Source of the DNA: Catenovulum sp. 2E275
GTDB lineage: Bacteria; Pseudomonadota; Gammaproteobacteria; Enterobacterales; Alteromonadaceae
Direction: 5' to 3'
DNA: 64,000 nucleotides
Assembly: GCF_025515275.1 (NCBI RefSeq)
Contig: NZ_JAOPFU010000003.1
Coordinates: 186,001 to 250,000, forward strand
Of the stretch, positions 1-9,443 are shown piece by piece (positions within the stretch are counted from its first letter, which is position 1; each line of letters starts with the position of its first letter). The translations under genes and the position numbers were made by a program. Below the pieces are notes generated by a model. That model was not told the DNA's origin, did not search any database, and saw nothing but the letters and a program-made list of their open reading frames with translations.

Positions 1-674
1 CAAGCGATCCAATTATTCGATTTGGCTTACTTGAAGATACTCAAAAGCCAGAATTATTTAACTGGCTGGATTCGTTAATTCATGCTCGTTTCCCAGTCAT
101 AAGCGAACCGGATAAAAGCTTGTGTTTAGCCGATTTAAGTTTTAAACAAACGCTACGCGAAGCTGAGTTTTATTTTCCGCTTAATCGAGCCTATTTAGCT
201 GCTTTAATGAAACTGTTAAAGCAGCACAGAGCCGTTAAACACAACATTTATTTACCGGCTGAGTCTGAGTTACAAGGTATGATGCATGGTTTTATTGATT
301 TGATTTTTGAATATAACGGCAAATTTTATGTCGCAGATTATAAATCAACTCACTTAGGTAATCGGGTTGAGGATTATCATTTTGATGCATTAAAAGCGAA
401 TAATCAGGCGCATTTTTATGATCTGCAATATTTGATTTATTCATTGGCATTACATAGATATTTGCAAACTCGCTTACCGGATTATGATGTTAATCAACAT
501 TTTGGCGGCGTCTACTACTTTTATTTACGCGGTATGGATAAACACAATAGCGAAGCGTTTGGGGTTTTTTATACAGAGATAACAGCCCAAGTTTTAACTG
601 AGTTGGATGCACTTTTTAGCCAGCAAAAAGCCGAGCCATCACAAAGTACCGGTGAACAATTGGAGCTGTTATGA
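1..674 (+). CDS. recB: RecBCD enzyme subunit RecB, C-terminal part (5' end outside window)
   Basis: The reading frame is open from base 3 to the stop at 672-674, so this is the 3' end of a longer gene. It encodes the RecB nuclease domain, which degrades linear DNA and loads RecA at double-strand breaks. The nuclease motifs are visible: an aspartate in GFIDLIF (297-299), then the D-Y-K signature (336-344) that binds the catalytic metal, followed by a Q-x-x-x-F-Y-D-L-Q-Y-type segment (about 402-432). Its stop codon overlaps the recD start in ATGA, so the two are translationally coupled. The missing helicase part should lie upstream. Confidence 0.93.
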   Translation, partial: SDPIIRFGLLEDTQKPELFNWLDSLIHARFPVISEPDKSLCLADLSFKQTLREAEFYFPLNRAYLAALMKLLKQHRAVKHNIYLPAESELQGMMHGFIDLIFEYNGKFYVADYKSTHLGNRVEDYHFDALKANNQAHFYDLQYLIYSLALHRYLQTRLPDYDVNQHFGGVYYFYLRGMDKHNSEAFGVFYTEITAQVLTELDALFSQQKAEPSQSTGEQLELL

Positions 675-2719
675 CTGTAACTTATCAGAGCCAGATTTAT
701 CAGGATTTAACCCGTTGTCAGCAGCACTTAGCCGGCATTGAAGCAATTGATTTTTATCTGGCAAAACAATTATCTCAGTTATTAAAGTTATCTGACAACC
801 CTCAGTTAAATCAGGGTGATAAGACGCAAGTTTTTCATATATTGTTAGCGCTGCAATATTTTTTACGCCAAGGGCACACTTGTTTACCCTTGGCTCAAAT
901 TAGCGGGCAAACTTTATGGAGGGATGAAACTGCTCAACTTCAACAAGTGCCAGAAAACAAAGCAGAGCCAAAAGCAAATACAGACAGCAATCCAGAAGCT
1001 AATATAGAGTCTGAGTTACCAGTTTTACCCGCATCCGGTTTTACTTTTAGTGATCAAAAACAGCTTATCAGCATGATTCAATTATGTTTTGCTGAAACGC
1101 ATTTATCGGCTGAAAACTTGCCCATTATTTTAGATGATGGCTTGTTATATTTTCGCCGTTATCACCAATACGAAACTTTGGTTGCGGCTAAAATTCGCAA
1201 AAAATCACAGCAAAAGCCATTAAGTGCTGGACAAGTTACCGCAGTAAAAGCGATTTATCCTAAACTATTTGGCCATCATCCTAATCATTCAGGTGAAACC
1301 GATTGGCAGCAGGTGGCGGTGGCAAATGCATTAGGGCGTGAACTCAGCATTATTTGTGGTGGACCGGGTACAGGGAAAACTTACACTGTGGCTCGTTTAT
1401 TAGCTGTATTACAGGCGGCTAAACTGGCAGATGAAAATGACGCTCATAGCTTAAATATTTTAATGGCTGCCCCAACCGGTAAAGCCGCGCAGCGTTTAAA
1501 AGAGTCGATAACCGCCGCCAAAAAACAACTGGCGCAAGCCGAAATTAACGATGATATTTTGCAGGCTATACCGGAGCAGGCCAGCACACTACATAGATTA
1601 TTAGGCATTACCCCAAATCATTTCCAACCAAAGCATAATGCGGATAACCCACTTAATTGTGATCTGTTATTAGTAGATGAAGTGTCTATGATTGATTTGG
1701 CTATGATGGCCAAATTGTTAGCCGCGTTACCACAAGGTGCTGCGTTAATTTTATTAGGGGATGCACAGCAATTGCCCTCAGTTGAAACCGGTAATGTATT
1801 GGCTGATTTAGTGGCGGGTTTTAAACCGGTTTATCCGCCGGAGGCTGCGCGCCAGATTAGTGAAATTTGTCATCAGCAAGTCGAAGTCGCTGACAACTCA
1901 GATTTATTTCCAGCCAAACGTGCCAGTCATATCTGCTTTTTAACTAAAACGCATCGATTTGGCGGTGAAATTGCTGAGCTGGCGAAAGAAATTATCAACG
2001 GCGAAGCTAAAGCCTCGTGGCAAAGGTTATCCCGTTTTGCATACCCAGCGACTCAATCAATCAACCAAAGCCCAGCGTTAAATCATTTGCTGCATAGCAA
2101 GTTAGATAACTGGCTTGAAGCGGCCTGTTTACATTATTATTTGCCGGTGAGTCAGGCAAAGTCGGTAGATAATGCATTTAATGCTTTGGCTCGTTTTAGA
2201 ATTTTAGTGGCAAATAGGCAAGGGCCGTTTGGTGTTGAGCAACTCAATTTAAAAATTGAAAAAATACTGGCACAGTCTCGTAGTCAAATTAGGCTTAATC
2301 AGCATTATCATGGTCGCCCGATTATGGTGACAGAAAATGCCTATAGCACAGGTTTATTTAATGGTGATATTGGCCTGATTTGGGCTGATGAAAATAAAAA
2401 ACTGAATGCTTATTTTGAAACCGAAAATGGGCTTAAAAAAATCAGTTTGGCACGTTTGCCCAAGGTTGAAACTGTGTATGCGATGACGATTCATAAAACC
2501 CAAGGCAGTGAATTTTCAGATGTAGCACTGATTTTACCGACGAATATGAGTCAATTATTATCGCCCGAGTTAATTTATACCGGCATCACCCGAGCGAAAC
2601 AAAAACTATTTATAGTGACAGATAAAATGGTTTGGCATAATGCCGTTAACAGCCAGCTTAACCGATATTCAGGTTTGGCTAAACGTTTATTTAATAGTGT
2701 GGAAAGTGAAGTAATATGA
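671..2719 (+). CDS. recD: RecBCD enzyme subunit RecD (5'-3' helicase)
   Basis: Superfamily 1B helicase that is the fast 5'-3' motor of RecBCD. Walker A GGPGTGKT lies at residues 230-237, Walker B VDE near 335-337, and the late helicase motif TIHKTQGSEF near the C-terminus. At 682 aa it is longer than E. coli RecD (608 aa). Part of the excess is a low-complexity stretch rich in Glu, Ala, Asn and Lys at about residues 94-117, between the N-terminal domain and the helicase core. It overlaps recB by 4 bases and the next gene by 4 bases, which indicates one transcript. Confidence 0.95.
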   Translation: MTVTYQSQIYQDLTRCQQHLAGIEAIDFYLAKQLSQLLKLSDNPQLNQGDKTQVFHILLALQYFLRQGHTCLPLAQISGQTLWRDETAQLQQVPENKAEPKANTDSNPEANIESELPVLPASGFTFSDQKQLISMIQLCFAETHLSAENLPIILDDGLLYFRRYHQYETLVAAKIRKKSQQKPLSAGQVTAVKAIYPKLFGHHPNHSGETDWQQVAVANALGRELSIICGGPGTGKTYTVARLLAVLQAAKLADENDAHSLNILMAAPTGKAAQRLKESITAAKKQLAQAEINDDILQAIPEQASTLHRLLGITPNHFQPKHNADNPLNCDLLLVDEVSMIDLAMMAKLLAALPQGAALILLGDAQQLPSVETGNVLADLVAGFKPVYPPEAARQISEICHQQVEVADNSDLFPAKRASHICFLTKTHRFGGEIAELAKEIINGEAKASWQRLSRFAYPATQSINQSPALNHLLHSKLDNWLEAACLHYYLPVSQAKSVDNAFNALARFRILVANRQGPFGVEQLNLKIEKILAQSRSQIRLNQHYHGRPIMVTENAYSTGLFNGDIGLIWADENKKLNAYFETENGLKKISLARLPKVETVYAMTIHKTQGSEFSDVALILPTNMSQLLSPELIYTGITRAKQKLFIVTDKMVWHNAVNSQLNRYSGLAKRLFNSVESEVI

Positions 2720-3468
2720 GTTTTTTAAGTGCTGAATTAATTGATATTTCAGCTTTTATTTTGTTTTTAATTATTTGGTTTGGCTATGCAGCATTTGCAA
2801 AAAGAATGTCTAAAAAGCGTGCGACTTTATCCAGCGTTTTGATTATTTTACGTATTGACTGGATGAACCATTTATTACAACGGGAAAACCGGATTTTAGA
2901 TGCAGCGTTAATGGGCAATATCGAAAAAAACATTAACTTTTTTGCTTCCACCACCTTATTTATTATTGCCGGTGCGTTAACTGCATTAACCTCAGCGCCA
3001 ACAATTTATGAAATGATCCAACATATTCCTTGGGTTTGGCCACAAACTGTGACCTTAATTCAATGTAAAATCTTCTCAATTATTATGGTATTGGTTTATG
3101 CTTTTTTTAAATTTACCTGGGCGTTAAGACAATACGGTTTTGCCTCTGTCATGATTGGTGCTGCGCCAAATCCGGAGGACCAAAATGCGACAGAAGAAAT
3201 GAAAAAAGCTTTTGCAGTTAATGCCGGTAAATTAATTGATCAGGCTCAGCATAATTTTAATATGGGAATGCGCTCGTATTATTTTGCTTTATCGATAGTT
3301 GGTTGGTTTATTCATCCTGCGTTATTTGTTTTATTTGCTTTTATTGTGATGCGAATTTTATATTTACGCGAATTTCGCTCGCGCTCATTAAAAACCTTGG
3401 TAGATGGATTAAGCATGAGCCAATATTATCGGGATAATCAGGAAAGCTTAAAAATTAACAAACCTTAA
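2716..3468 (+). CDS. DUF599 family membrane protein
   Basis: Predicted integral membrane protein of 250 aa matching the DUF599 family, whose function is not established. Hydrophobic segments lie at about residues 8-28, 75-95, 115-135 and 185-215. The charged segment with RIDWMNHLLQRENRILDAALMG (about 46-67) followed by a F-F-A-S-T motif is typical of the family. It starts within the recD stop (ATGA overlap), so it is probably cotranscribed with recBD. That linkage suggests no clear functional tie to recombination. Confidence 0.8.
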   Translation: MSFLSAELIDISAFILFLIIWFGYAAFAKRMSKKRATLSSVLIILRIDWMNHLLQRENRILDAALMGNIEKNINFFASTTLFIIAGALTALTSAPTIYEMIQHIPWVWPQTVTLIQCKIFSIIMVLVYAFFKFTWALRQYGFASVMIGAAPNPEDQNATEEMKKAFAVNAGKLIDQAQHNFNMGMRSYYFALSIVGWFIHPALFVLFAFIVMRILYLREFRSRSLKTLVDGLSMSQYYRDNQESLKINKP

Positions 3469-3483
3469 TTTGATCTATTTAAA

Positions 3484-3711
3484 ATGAACGAAATTACCCA
3501 AAAAGCATTAGCTAAATTGCCGGAAATTTTAACCCGAGATTTAGACCAAAACTTATGCACCTGTAACGAAGTATTAAAAATTAAGATTATTGAAGCCATC
3601 GCCAGCGGCGCAATGAGTGTGGAAGAAGTCAGACGCCAAACCTACGCAACTGACGGCTCAGCCTGTTGTAAACAACAAGTCGCCAGATTGGTTGAGTGTA
3701 TTTGGGAGTAA
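3484..3711 (+). CDS. Small BFD-like [2Fe-2S] binding domain protein
   Basis: A 75-aa protein resembling bacterioferritin-associated ferredoxin and the BFD-like modules of NirB and NasB. It has C-x-C at residues 25 and 27 and a second cysteine cluster at 61-62, within GSACCKQQ. Canonical BFD domains use C-x-C followed about 32 residues later by C-x-x-C. Here the second pair is adjacent (C61-C62), so one ligand is displaced or replaced. It follows the DUF599 gene by 15 bases and may be the last gene of the recBD transcript. Cluster binding is an inference from the cysteine pattern; the function is unknown. Confidence 0.62.
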   Translation: MNEITQKALAKLPEILTRDLDQNLCTCNEVLKIKIIEAIASGAMSVEEVRRQTYATDGSACCKQQVARLVECIWE

Positions 3712-3853
3712 GCTACAAGGTTATGAAATATTATTTTATTCTGATTTTCTTTTTTGAACATGTAAGTTTTAATGATTTTCAACTAACCTAATTAAATGAC
3801 TTAAGCTGATTAGTTTGGAGAGGTACTAATCTTTATTTCAATAAGGAAATATT

Positions 3854-4579
3854 ATGTTAGAGTTTGTTGAAAAGATTTTCCATAAAGTACACCAACTTTC
3901 AGAACTAAACTTAAATGAATCAGATAAATTACTAATTCATAAAATTAGAGAGGACAAACTTACTTACCTTACAGAACGTAAATTATTTAGTATAGCTTCC
4001 ACATGTAGACAGATTGAAGCAAAGGGATTACCAGGTCAATTTATTGAAGCTGGCTGTGCTTTAGGTGGTTCTTCCATTCTGATTTCTTCAGTTAAGTCAT
4101 GCTCGCGAACGATGAATATTTATGATGTTTTTGGCATGATTCCTGCGCCAACTCAAGAAGATACTAAAGATGTCCATGAACGTTATAAAATTATTAGTGG
4201 TGGTCAAGCTATGGGCATTCAGGGCGATAAATACTATGGGTATGAAGAAAATTTATATGACATTGTTAAAAATAACCTTGAGCGCTTTGATATAGATTGT
4301 GAACAAAATAATATACGGCTTATTAAAGGGCTAGTACAGGATACTTTATCTCTTCAAGATGACGTTGCTTTTGCACATGTGGATGTTGATTGGTATGAAC
4401 CCGTAACAACATGCCTGGAAAGAATATTTCCTAGGTTAGTTAGTGGTGGAAGTATTATTTTGGATGATTATCATGATTGGGGTGGCTGCAAAAAAGCGAC
4501 TGATAAATATTTAACAAAAGTATCGGGCCAATTTCATTTAAATAGCTCGGCTGGTTCATTAAAGATAACCAAAAAATAA
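3854..4579 (+). CDS. TylF/MycF-type class I SAM-dependent methyltransferase
   Basis: A 241-aa protein of the TylF/MycF family, known for O-methylation of sugars such as those on macrolides. The SAM-binding segment is EAGCALGGSS (65-74). The family metal and catalytic motifs are HVDVDWYEP (175-183) and DDYHDW (204-209). An AAGGAA ribosome binding site precedes the ATG. The gene stands alone between a + strand operon and an unrelated - strand gene, has no sugar-biosynthesis neighbours, and looks locally more AT-rich. It may have been acquired and may methylate a surface glycan, but no substrate can be read from the sequence. Confidence 0.8.
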   Translation: MLEFVEKIFHKVHQLSELNLNESDKLLIHKIREDKLTYLTERKLFSIASTCRQIEAKGLPGQFIEAGCALGGSSILISSVKSCSRTMNIYDVFGMIPAPTQEDTKDVHERYKIISGGQAMGIQGDKYYGYEENLYDIVKNNLERFDIDCEQNNIRLIKGLVQDTLSLQDDVAFAHVDVDWYEPVTTCLERIFPRLVSGGSIILDDYHDWGGCKKATDKYLTKVSGQFHLNSSAGSLKITKK

Positions 4580-4585
4580 CCATGC

Positions 4586-4609
4586 ACTAGCATGGTGTTA
4601 CATGCTAGT
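4586..4609 (+). terminator. Perfect 9-bp hairpin just after the methyltransferase stop
   Basis: ACTAGCATG (4586-4594) and CATGCTAGT (4601-4609) form a perfect stem with a 6-base loop, starting 7 bases after the stop. No clear T-run follows, so it may be a Rho-assisted terminator or an mRNA-stabilising 3' hairpin. Confidence 0.4.
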
Positions 4610-4749
4610 TGTTGAATATACTAGGATATTTTGTAAAGTTAAGTGGTTTTACTTAGAGATATTTAGGTAATCTAAATTTTAAAGCTTCAATTCTTTTTAT
4701 TAATATTGCCAATTTAGTAAGAAGGGAATCTGCTAAGCTTAAGCTATTA

Positions 4750-4790
4750 AACAGGCCTACACATTTGCTTTGAGCTAGGCCTGTTTTATT
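4750..4790. terminator. Bidirectional terminator between convergent genes
   Basis: AACAGGCCTA (4750-4759) pairs perfectly with TAGGCCTGTT (4776-4785) across a 16-base loop, followed by TTTTATTCTATTTT on the + strand. It lies between the + strand methyltransferase and the - strand gene ending at 4800, and could serve both. Confidence 0.6.
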
Positions 4791-4799
4791 CTATTTTGT

Positions 4800-5207
4800 T
4801 TATTGCGTTACGTTGCTAATAGCTAGCTCAAAGTATTTTTTAACACTGGTATTAATGTCATTAATCAGTTTTTGGTAACAAATCCCCGGAAAAGCAAAAG
4901 TATGGCTGGAAAAGCTTAATAATACGGTGGGAGCTTGTGGATCGGTTTCGTCGTATATCCATTCACCGCCGATATGTTTACGAAAAGTTTCGCCAACGTA
5001 AGAGCCAAGCATGTTACAAATCACAAAAATAAATTCATCTTTTTTGGCTTGATCTTTTAATTTAGCAACGCTCCACAATAATACTCTGTCGATTTGCGAT
5101 ATGCTTTCTAAACTAAAATCTAAATGAATATCGTATTCTTCACGGACATAATTAACGGCATCAACTGATGATTCTTCCATTAATTTAGTAATTTCGATTT
5201 GATTCAT
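4800..5207 (-). CDS. Hypothetical protein, 135 aa
   Basis: Not recognised. A soluble, acidic 135-aa protein with no signal peptide or membrane segment. A conserved-looking core reads GSYVGETFRKHIGGEW (about residues 68-83), which resembles the G-x-Y-x-G-E...G-G-x-W pattern of small DUF3806-like domains; this is a weak resemblance only. Upstream of the ATG the mRNA shows TAGGATAAC, a usable ribosome binding site. It is read in the same direction as cmoA-cmoB and lies 64 bases downstream of cmoB, so it might be the last gene of that transcript. Confidence 0.6.
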   Translation of the reverse strand: MNQIEITKLMEESSVDAVNYVREEYDIHLDFSLESISQIDRVLLWSVAKLKDQAKKDEFIFVICNMLGSYVGETFRKHIGGEWIYDETDPQAPTVLLSFSSHTFAFPGICYQKLINDINTSVKKYFELAISNVTQ

Positions 5208-5271
5208 TTTTGTTATCCTAATTGAGTTGAATCAGTCTGTAGCCTAACAGAATGTTTTCACAATATAAAAA

Positions 5272-6246
5272 TTATTTATTCGCTATGATGACAGCACGGA
5301 TGGGTGCAGGGTAGCCTTCAATGGTTTTAGTTTGATCGTTTGGATCTAAAAAATCGGCTAAAGATTCATTTTGCATCCACTGAGTTTTTCTTTGTTCATC
5401 TAAACTGGTTGTGGTTTCATCCACAACGCGAATATTGCTAAAGCCACACCTTTCTAACCAGTGACAAAGTGCTTTGCTGCTGGGAATAAACCAGACATTA
5501 CGCATTTTGGCGTATCTTTCACCCGGTACTAAAACTTGATGCTCATCACCCGGAATCACTATGGTTTCTAATACTAATTCACCGCCCGGTTTTAATTGCG
5601 CTTTTAATTGTTGGATAAAATCAATCGGGGATTTTCTGTGGTATAGCACCCCCATTGAAAACACGGTATCAAAAGCGTTGCAAGCAGGCAGTTGCTCAAC
5701 GCCTAAAGGCAATAAATGGATATTTGGTCGATTAATAAAATGCTGGAATACTTGGAATTGGGCAACAAATAATTCGGTGGGATCTGCGCCTACCACTAAT
5801 TTTGCATCTTCACCCAGCATACGCCACATGTGGTAACCGTTGCCGCAGCCAACATCTAATACGGTTTTATCTTTAAGCGGAGTAATATGAGGTAATACCC
5901 GATCCCATTTCCAGTCGCTACGCCATTCGGTATCTAAATGTAAATCAAATAAATGATAAGGACCTTTTCGCCACGGCATTAGGTTAGGTAATAATTTTTC
6001 TAAGCGAATTTTTTCACCTTGATTAAGGTCATCCGCCAAACCTATGGTAACGGCTTGTTTGAGTTCAATTTGACTTGGTGTAACTTTAGGTAAGTTTTTT
6101 ATAGTTTTTTGCCAGTTGGCAAAATCACCGTGACGGGTTTGTTTTTGCCATTGGTTTAATAAAGCCGGAATTTGTTCCAGCCAATCATCCATTTGGTGGT
6201 CTAACAAACTTTGATAAAACTGAGCGAATAAAGACGTTTTAGACAT
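5272..6246 (-). CDS. cmoB: tRNA U34 carboxymethyltransferase CmoB
   Basis: Transfers the carboxymethyl group of carboxy-SAM to 5-hydroxyuridine at position 34 of tRNAs, giving 5-carboxymethoxyuridine for wobble decoding. The length (324 aa) matches E. coli CmoB (323 aa). The SAM-fold motif DVGCGNG is at residues 131-137, preceded by the characteristic W-R-K-G-P-Y segment near 92-97, and [10 protein letters not shown] lies near 200. cmoA is 19 bases upstream on the same strand, so the two are cotranscribed as in enterobacteria. Confidence 0.95.
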   Translation of the reverse strand: MSKTSLFAQFYQSLLDHQMDDWLEQIPALLNQWQKQTRHGDFANWQKTIKNLPKVTPSQIELKQAVTIGLADDLNQGEKIRLEKLLPNLMPWRKGPYHLFDLHLDTEWRSDWKWDRVLPHITPLKDKTVLDVGCGNGYHMWRMLGEDAKLVVGADPTELFVAQFQVFQHFINRPNIHLLPLGVEQLPACNAFDTVFSMGVLYHRKSPIDFIQQLKAQLKPGGELVLETIVIPGDEHQVLVPGERYAKMRNVWFIPSSKALCHWLERCGFSNIRVVDETTTSLDEQRKTQWMQNESLADFLDPNDQTKTIEGYPAPIRAVIIANK

Positions 6247-6265
6247 GAAAAAATAGTAACCTAAA

Positions 6266-6994
6266 TTATTTAATAGCTAACATGGAGGTGAAATTAAAGC
6301 ACTGATACCATTGGCTAAATTGGCTAAATCCAGCTTGTTTGAAGCGTTCAAAATGAATCTCTAAGGTATCGGTTAGCATTACGTTTTCGATTGCGGTTCT
6401 TTTTTGGGCAATTTCTAATTCACTGTAACCATGCGCCCGTTTAAAATCTAAATGAAGTTCATCTAATGTATTTTGAATGGCTGGCGTGTCGAATCTTAGC
6501 TTTTCCGATAAAACTAAAATGCCACCTGGGTTTAACCCTTGATAAATTTTATTGATTAGCTCAATTCTTTTATCCGGTGAAATAAACTGCAAGGTAAAGT
6601 TTAGCACCACAACTGAGGCATTTTTTATTTCAAAATCAACGGCATCAGCACAAATTACATCGGTTTTTATTTGGCTTTTAAAGTTACTTAAATGCATTTG
6701 GCAGCGTTCAACCATAGCAGCTGAAGTATCCACTGCATAAATTTGGCAGCCTTGAGCTTGAATACTACGGCGCATTGCTAAAGTAGCAGCGCCTAATGAA
6801 CAGCCTAAATCATAAATATGGCTATTGGTTTGGGCAAAATTTTGTGCCAAATGGCCGATAGTTGAAATAATGGTTTGATAACCCGGAACTGAGCGCTGGA
6901 TCATATCTGGAAATACATCAACCACCGTTTCATCAAAAACAAAATCTTTTACTGTTTGTTGTGGTGTTGAATAAATATTATCTAAATTGCTCAT
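6266..6994 (-). CDS. cmoA: Carboxy-S-adenosyl-L-methionine synthase CmoA
   Basis: Converts SAM and prephenate to carboxy-SAM, the substrate of CmoB. At 242 aa it is close to E. coli CmoA (247 aa). The binding motif DLGCSLGAA starts at residue 62 and the protein opens with the typical D-x-I-Y-S-x-P segment. It is the first gene of cmoAB and is divergent from kdsA across a 140-base AT-rich region that must hold both promoters. Confidence 0.95.
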   Translation of the reverse strand: MSNLDNIYSTPQQTVKDFVFDETVVDVFPDMIQRSVPGYQTIISTIGHLAQNFAQTNSHIYDLGCSLGAATLAMRRSIQAQGCQIYAVDTSAAMVERCQMHLSNFKSQIKTDVICADAVDFEIKNASVVVLNFTLQFISPDKRIELINKIYQGLNPGGILVLSEKLRFDTPAIQNTLDELHLDFKRAHGYSELEIAQKRTAIENVMLTDTLEIHFERFKQAGFSQFSQWYQCFNFTSMLAIK

Positions 6995-7134
6995 AGGGTT
7001 ATAAAATAAACGAAAAATTGTACATCAAGCCATTTTACATTATGTCGTACTAATTTGCCTGATTTTTTAGATTTAAATGGTATGATATACCTGTATAAAT
7101 TTAAATTGTTCTGAATAAATTAGAGATAAGATAA

Positions 7135-7989
<855 letters not shown>

Positions 7990-8036
7990 GCAACAAGGCT
8001 TACGCCCTGTTGCAGAAAAAAGCTAAGCTTATTCTG
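7990..8036. terminator. Hairpin region between convergent kdsA and small secreted protein gene
   Basis: GCAACAAGG (7990-7998) pairs with CCCTGTTGC (8005-8013) with one mismatch, directly after the kdsA stop. Read on the - strand, the run TTTTTT (8014-8020 region) precedes this hairpin. A shared terminator is plausible but not clear-cut. Confidence 0.35.
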
Positions 8037-8307
8037 CAATCAGGGTTAGCTTTTTAGCTGGTTGTAGTTTTTCATTTGCTTTAACCGCATCTGAAACATC
8101 AATACTAGCAACTAATGTTTTTACCGTTTCAGCATTAAACTCAGCAACTAACTTTTTAATTTCTGATTCAGTTGTTACTTGAATATTGCTTTCAGCTGCT
8201 TTTTTGATTTCAACTGTATTTTCAGTACCAGCAAAACTTGCAAAAGATACAAATAAAGCAACAGATACGCCTAAAAAAGCTGGTAGAACTTTTTTGATAG
8301 TTAACAT
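8029..8307 (-). CDS. Small exported protein, 92 aa, unknown function
   Basis: Not recognised. Residues 1-26 form a Sec-type signal peptide (KK near the start, a long hydrophobic core, cleavage probably after SFA near residue 26). The mature part of about 65 residues is highly charged, rich in Lys, Glu, Val and Ala, has no cysteine, and looks helical. The ATG is preceded on the mRNA by AAGGAG, a perfect ribosome binding site that implies strong translation. A small soluble periplasmic protein is likely. Confidence 0.65.
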   Translation of the reverse strand: MLTIKKVLPAFLGVSVALFVSFASFAGTENTVEIKKAAESNIQVTTESEIKKLVAEFNAETVKTLVASIDVSDAVKANEKLQPAKKLTLIAE

Positions 8308-8518
8308 TTATAACTCCTTAACCTGTTGAAACAGATTATATAAAATTGTAATAAAATGACATTTGTTTTTTAACACATTATGTCAGGTCTGGCTGAGAGC
8401 CTTTATTTATCTGACGGTTATAATAATATCCATCCTGTAATAAAATTACAAGATAGAATTTTTACTATTAATGCATAAGAAAATCTAATGTGTTAAATGG
8501 GGATATCAGGTTGATCAC

Positions 8519-9415
8519 ATGAGACGATTACCACCGCTTAATGCGTTAAGGGCATTTGAAGCCGCAGCAAGACATTTAAGCGTAACTGAAGCCGCTGATG
8601 AACTGTATGTAACTCAGGCGGCTGTATCGCAACAAATTAAATCGCTCGAAAGCTTTTTAAACTTAAAACTATTTATTAGACGCAACCGTAAGCTGGTATT
8701 AACCGATGCTGGAGCTAACTACTTTGCTGATATTAAAGATGTTTTTGAAACAATTTTAGATGCGACAGAAGCGATTATTAGCCAACAAAGTACAGGAGCT
8801 ATCACTGTTGGTGTGCCGCCTAGTTTTGCAATTCAATGGCTGGTGCCCAGATTAAATTTATTTGCCCAAGACTACCCAGATATTGATGTGCGAATTAAAG
8901 CTGTTGATATGGATGAAGGCTTATTAACCGAAGGGGTTGATGTTGCGGTTTATTTAGGCTCTGGTAATTGGAAAGGGTTATCGGCTTATAAATTACATAC
9001 CGAATATTTAGCTCCTGTTTGTGCGCCTAATATTATTAATAAAAACAAACCTTTGGATACTTTTGAAGATCTTAGAAAACATACGTTGTTGCACGATAAA
9101 AGTCGAAAATACTGGCGACTGTGGGGACAAAAAATAGGACCTAAAGATTTAGATGTTAGGCATGGTCCTATCTTTAGTCACTCTTCAATGGTGCTACAAG
9201 CTGCTGTTTTAGGGCAGGGGATCGCGTTAGGGCATAGTGTATTGGCTCGCCCAGAAATTGAAGCAGGCCGTTTAATTGAGCCATTTAAAGAAAAGCTCAT
9301 CACAAAAGATGCTTATTATATTGTTTGCCGCGAAACCGGTGTGGATGATTCTAAAATTTCAGCCTTTATCGATTGGGTACTCAGTTTAATTGCAGTAGAA
9401 GAACAGTTTGATTAA
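8519..9415 (+). CDS. gcvA: LysR-family transcriptional regulator GcvA
   Basis: Glycine cleavage system regulator of the GcvA type. The 298-aa protein carries an N-terminal winged helix-turn-helix (RRLPPLNALRAFEAAARHLS, residues 2-21, then AVSQQIKSLE) and a C-terminal effector domain with PSFAIQWLVPRL and GPIFSHSSMVLQAA segments nearly identical to those of E. coli GcvA. The genetic context gcvA-(hydrolase)-ygdD-rlmM matches enterobacterial gcvA-ygdD-rlmM, which supports the assignment. Confidence 0.93.
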   Translation: MRRLPPLNALRAFEAAARHLSVTEAADELYVTQAAVSQQIKSLESFLNLKLFIRRNRKLVLTDAGANYFADIKDVFETILDATEAIISQQSTGAITVGVPPSFAIQWLVPRLNLFAQDYPDIDVRIKAVDMDEGLLTEGVDVAVYLGSGNWKGLSAYKLHTEYLAPVCAPNIINKNKPLDTFEDLRKHTLLHDKSRKYWRLWGQKIGPKDLDVRHGPIFSHSSMVLQAAVLGQGIALGHSVLARPEIEAGRLIEPFKEKLITKDAYYIVCRETGVDDSKISAFIDWVLSLIAVEEQFD

Positions 9416-9443
9416 TAAATATCAGACTAAGTAGGAAATTATA

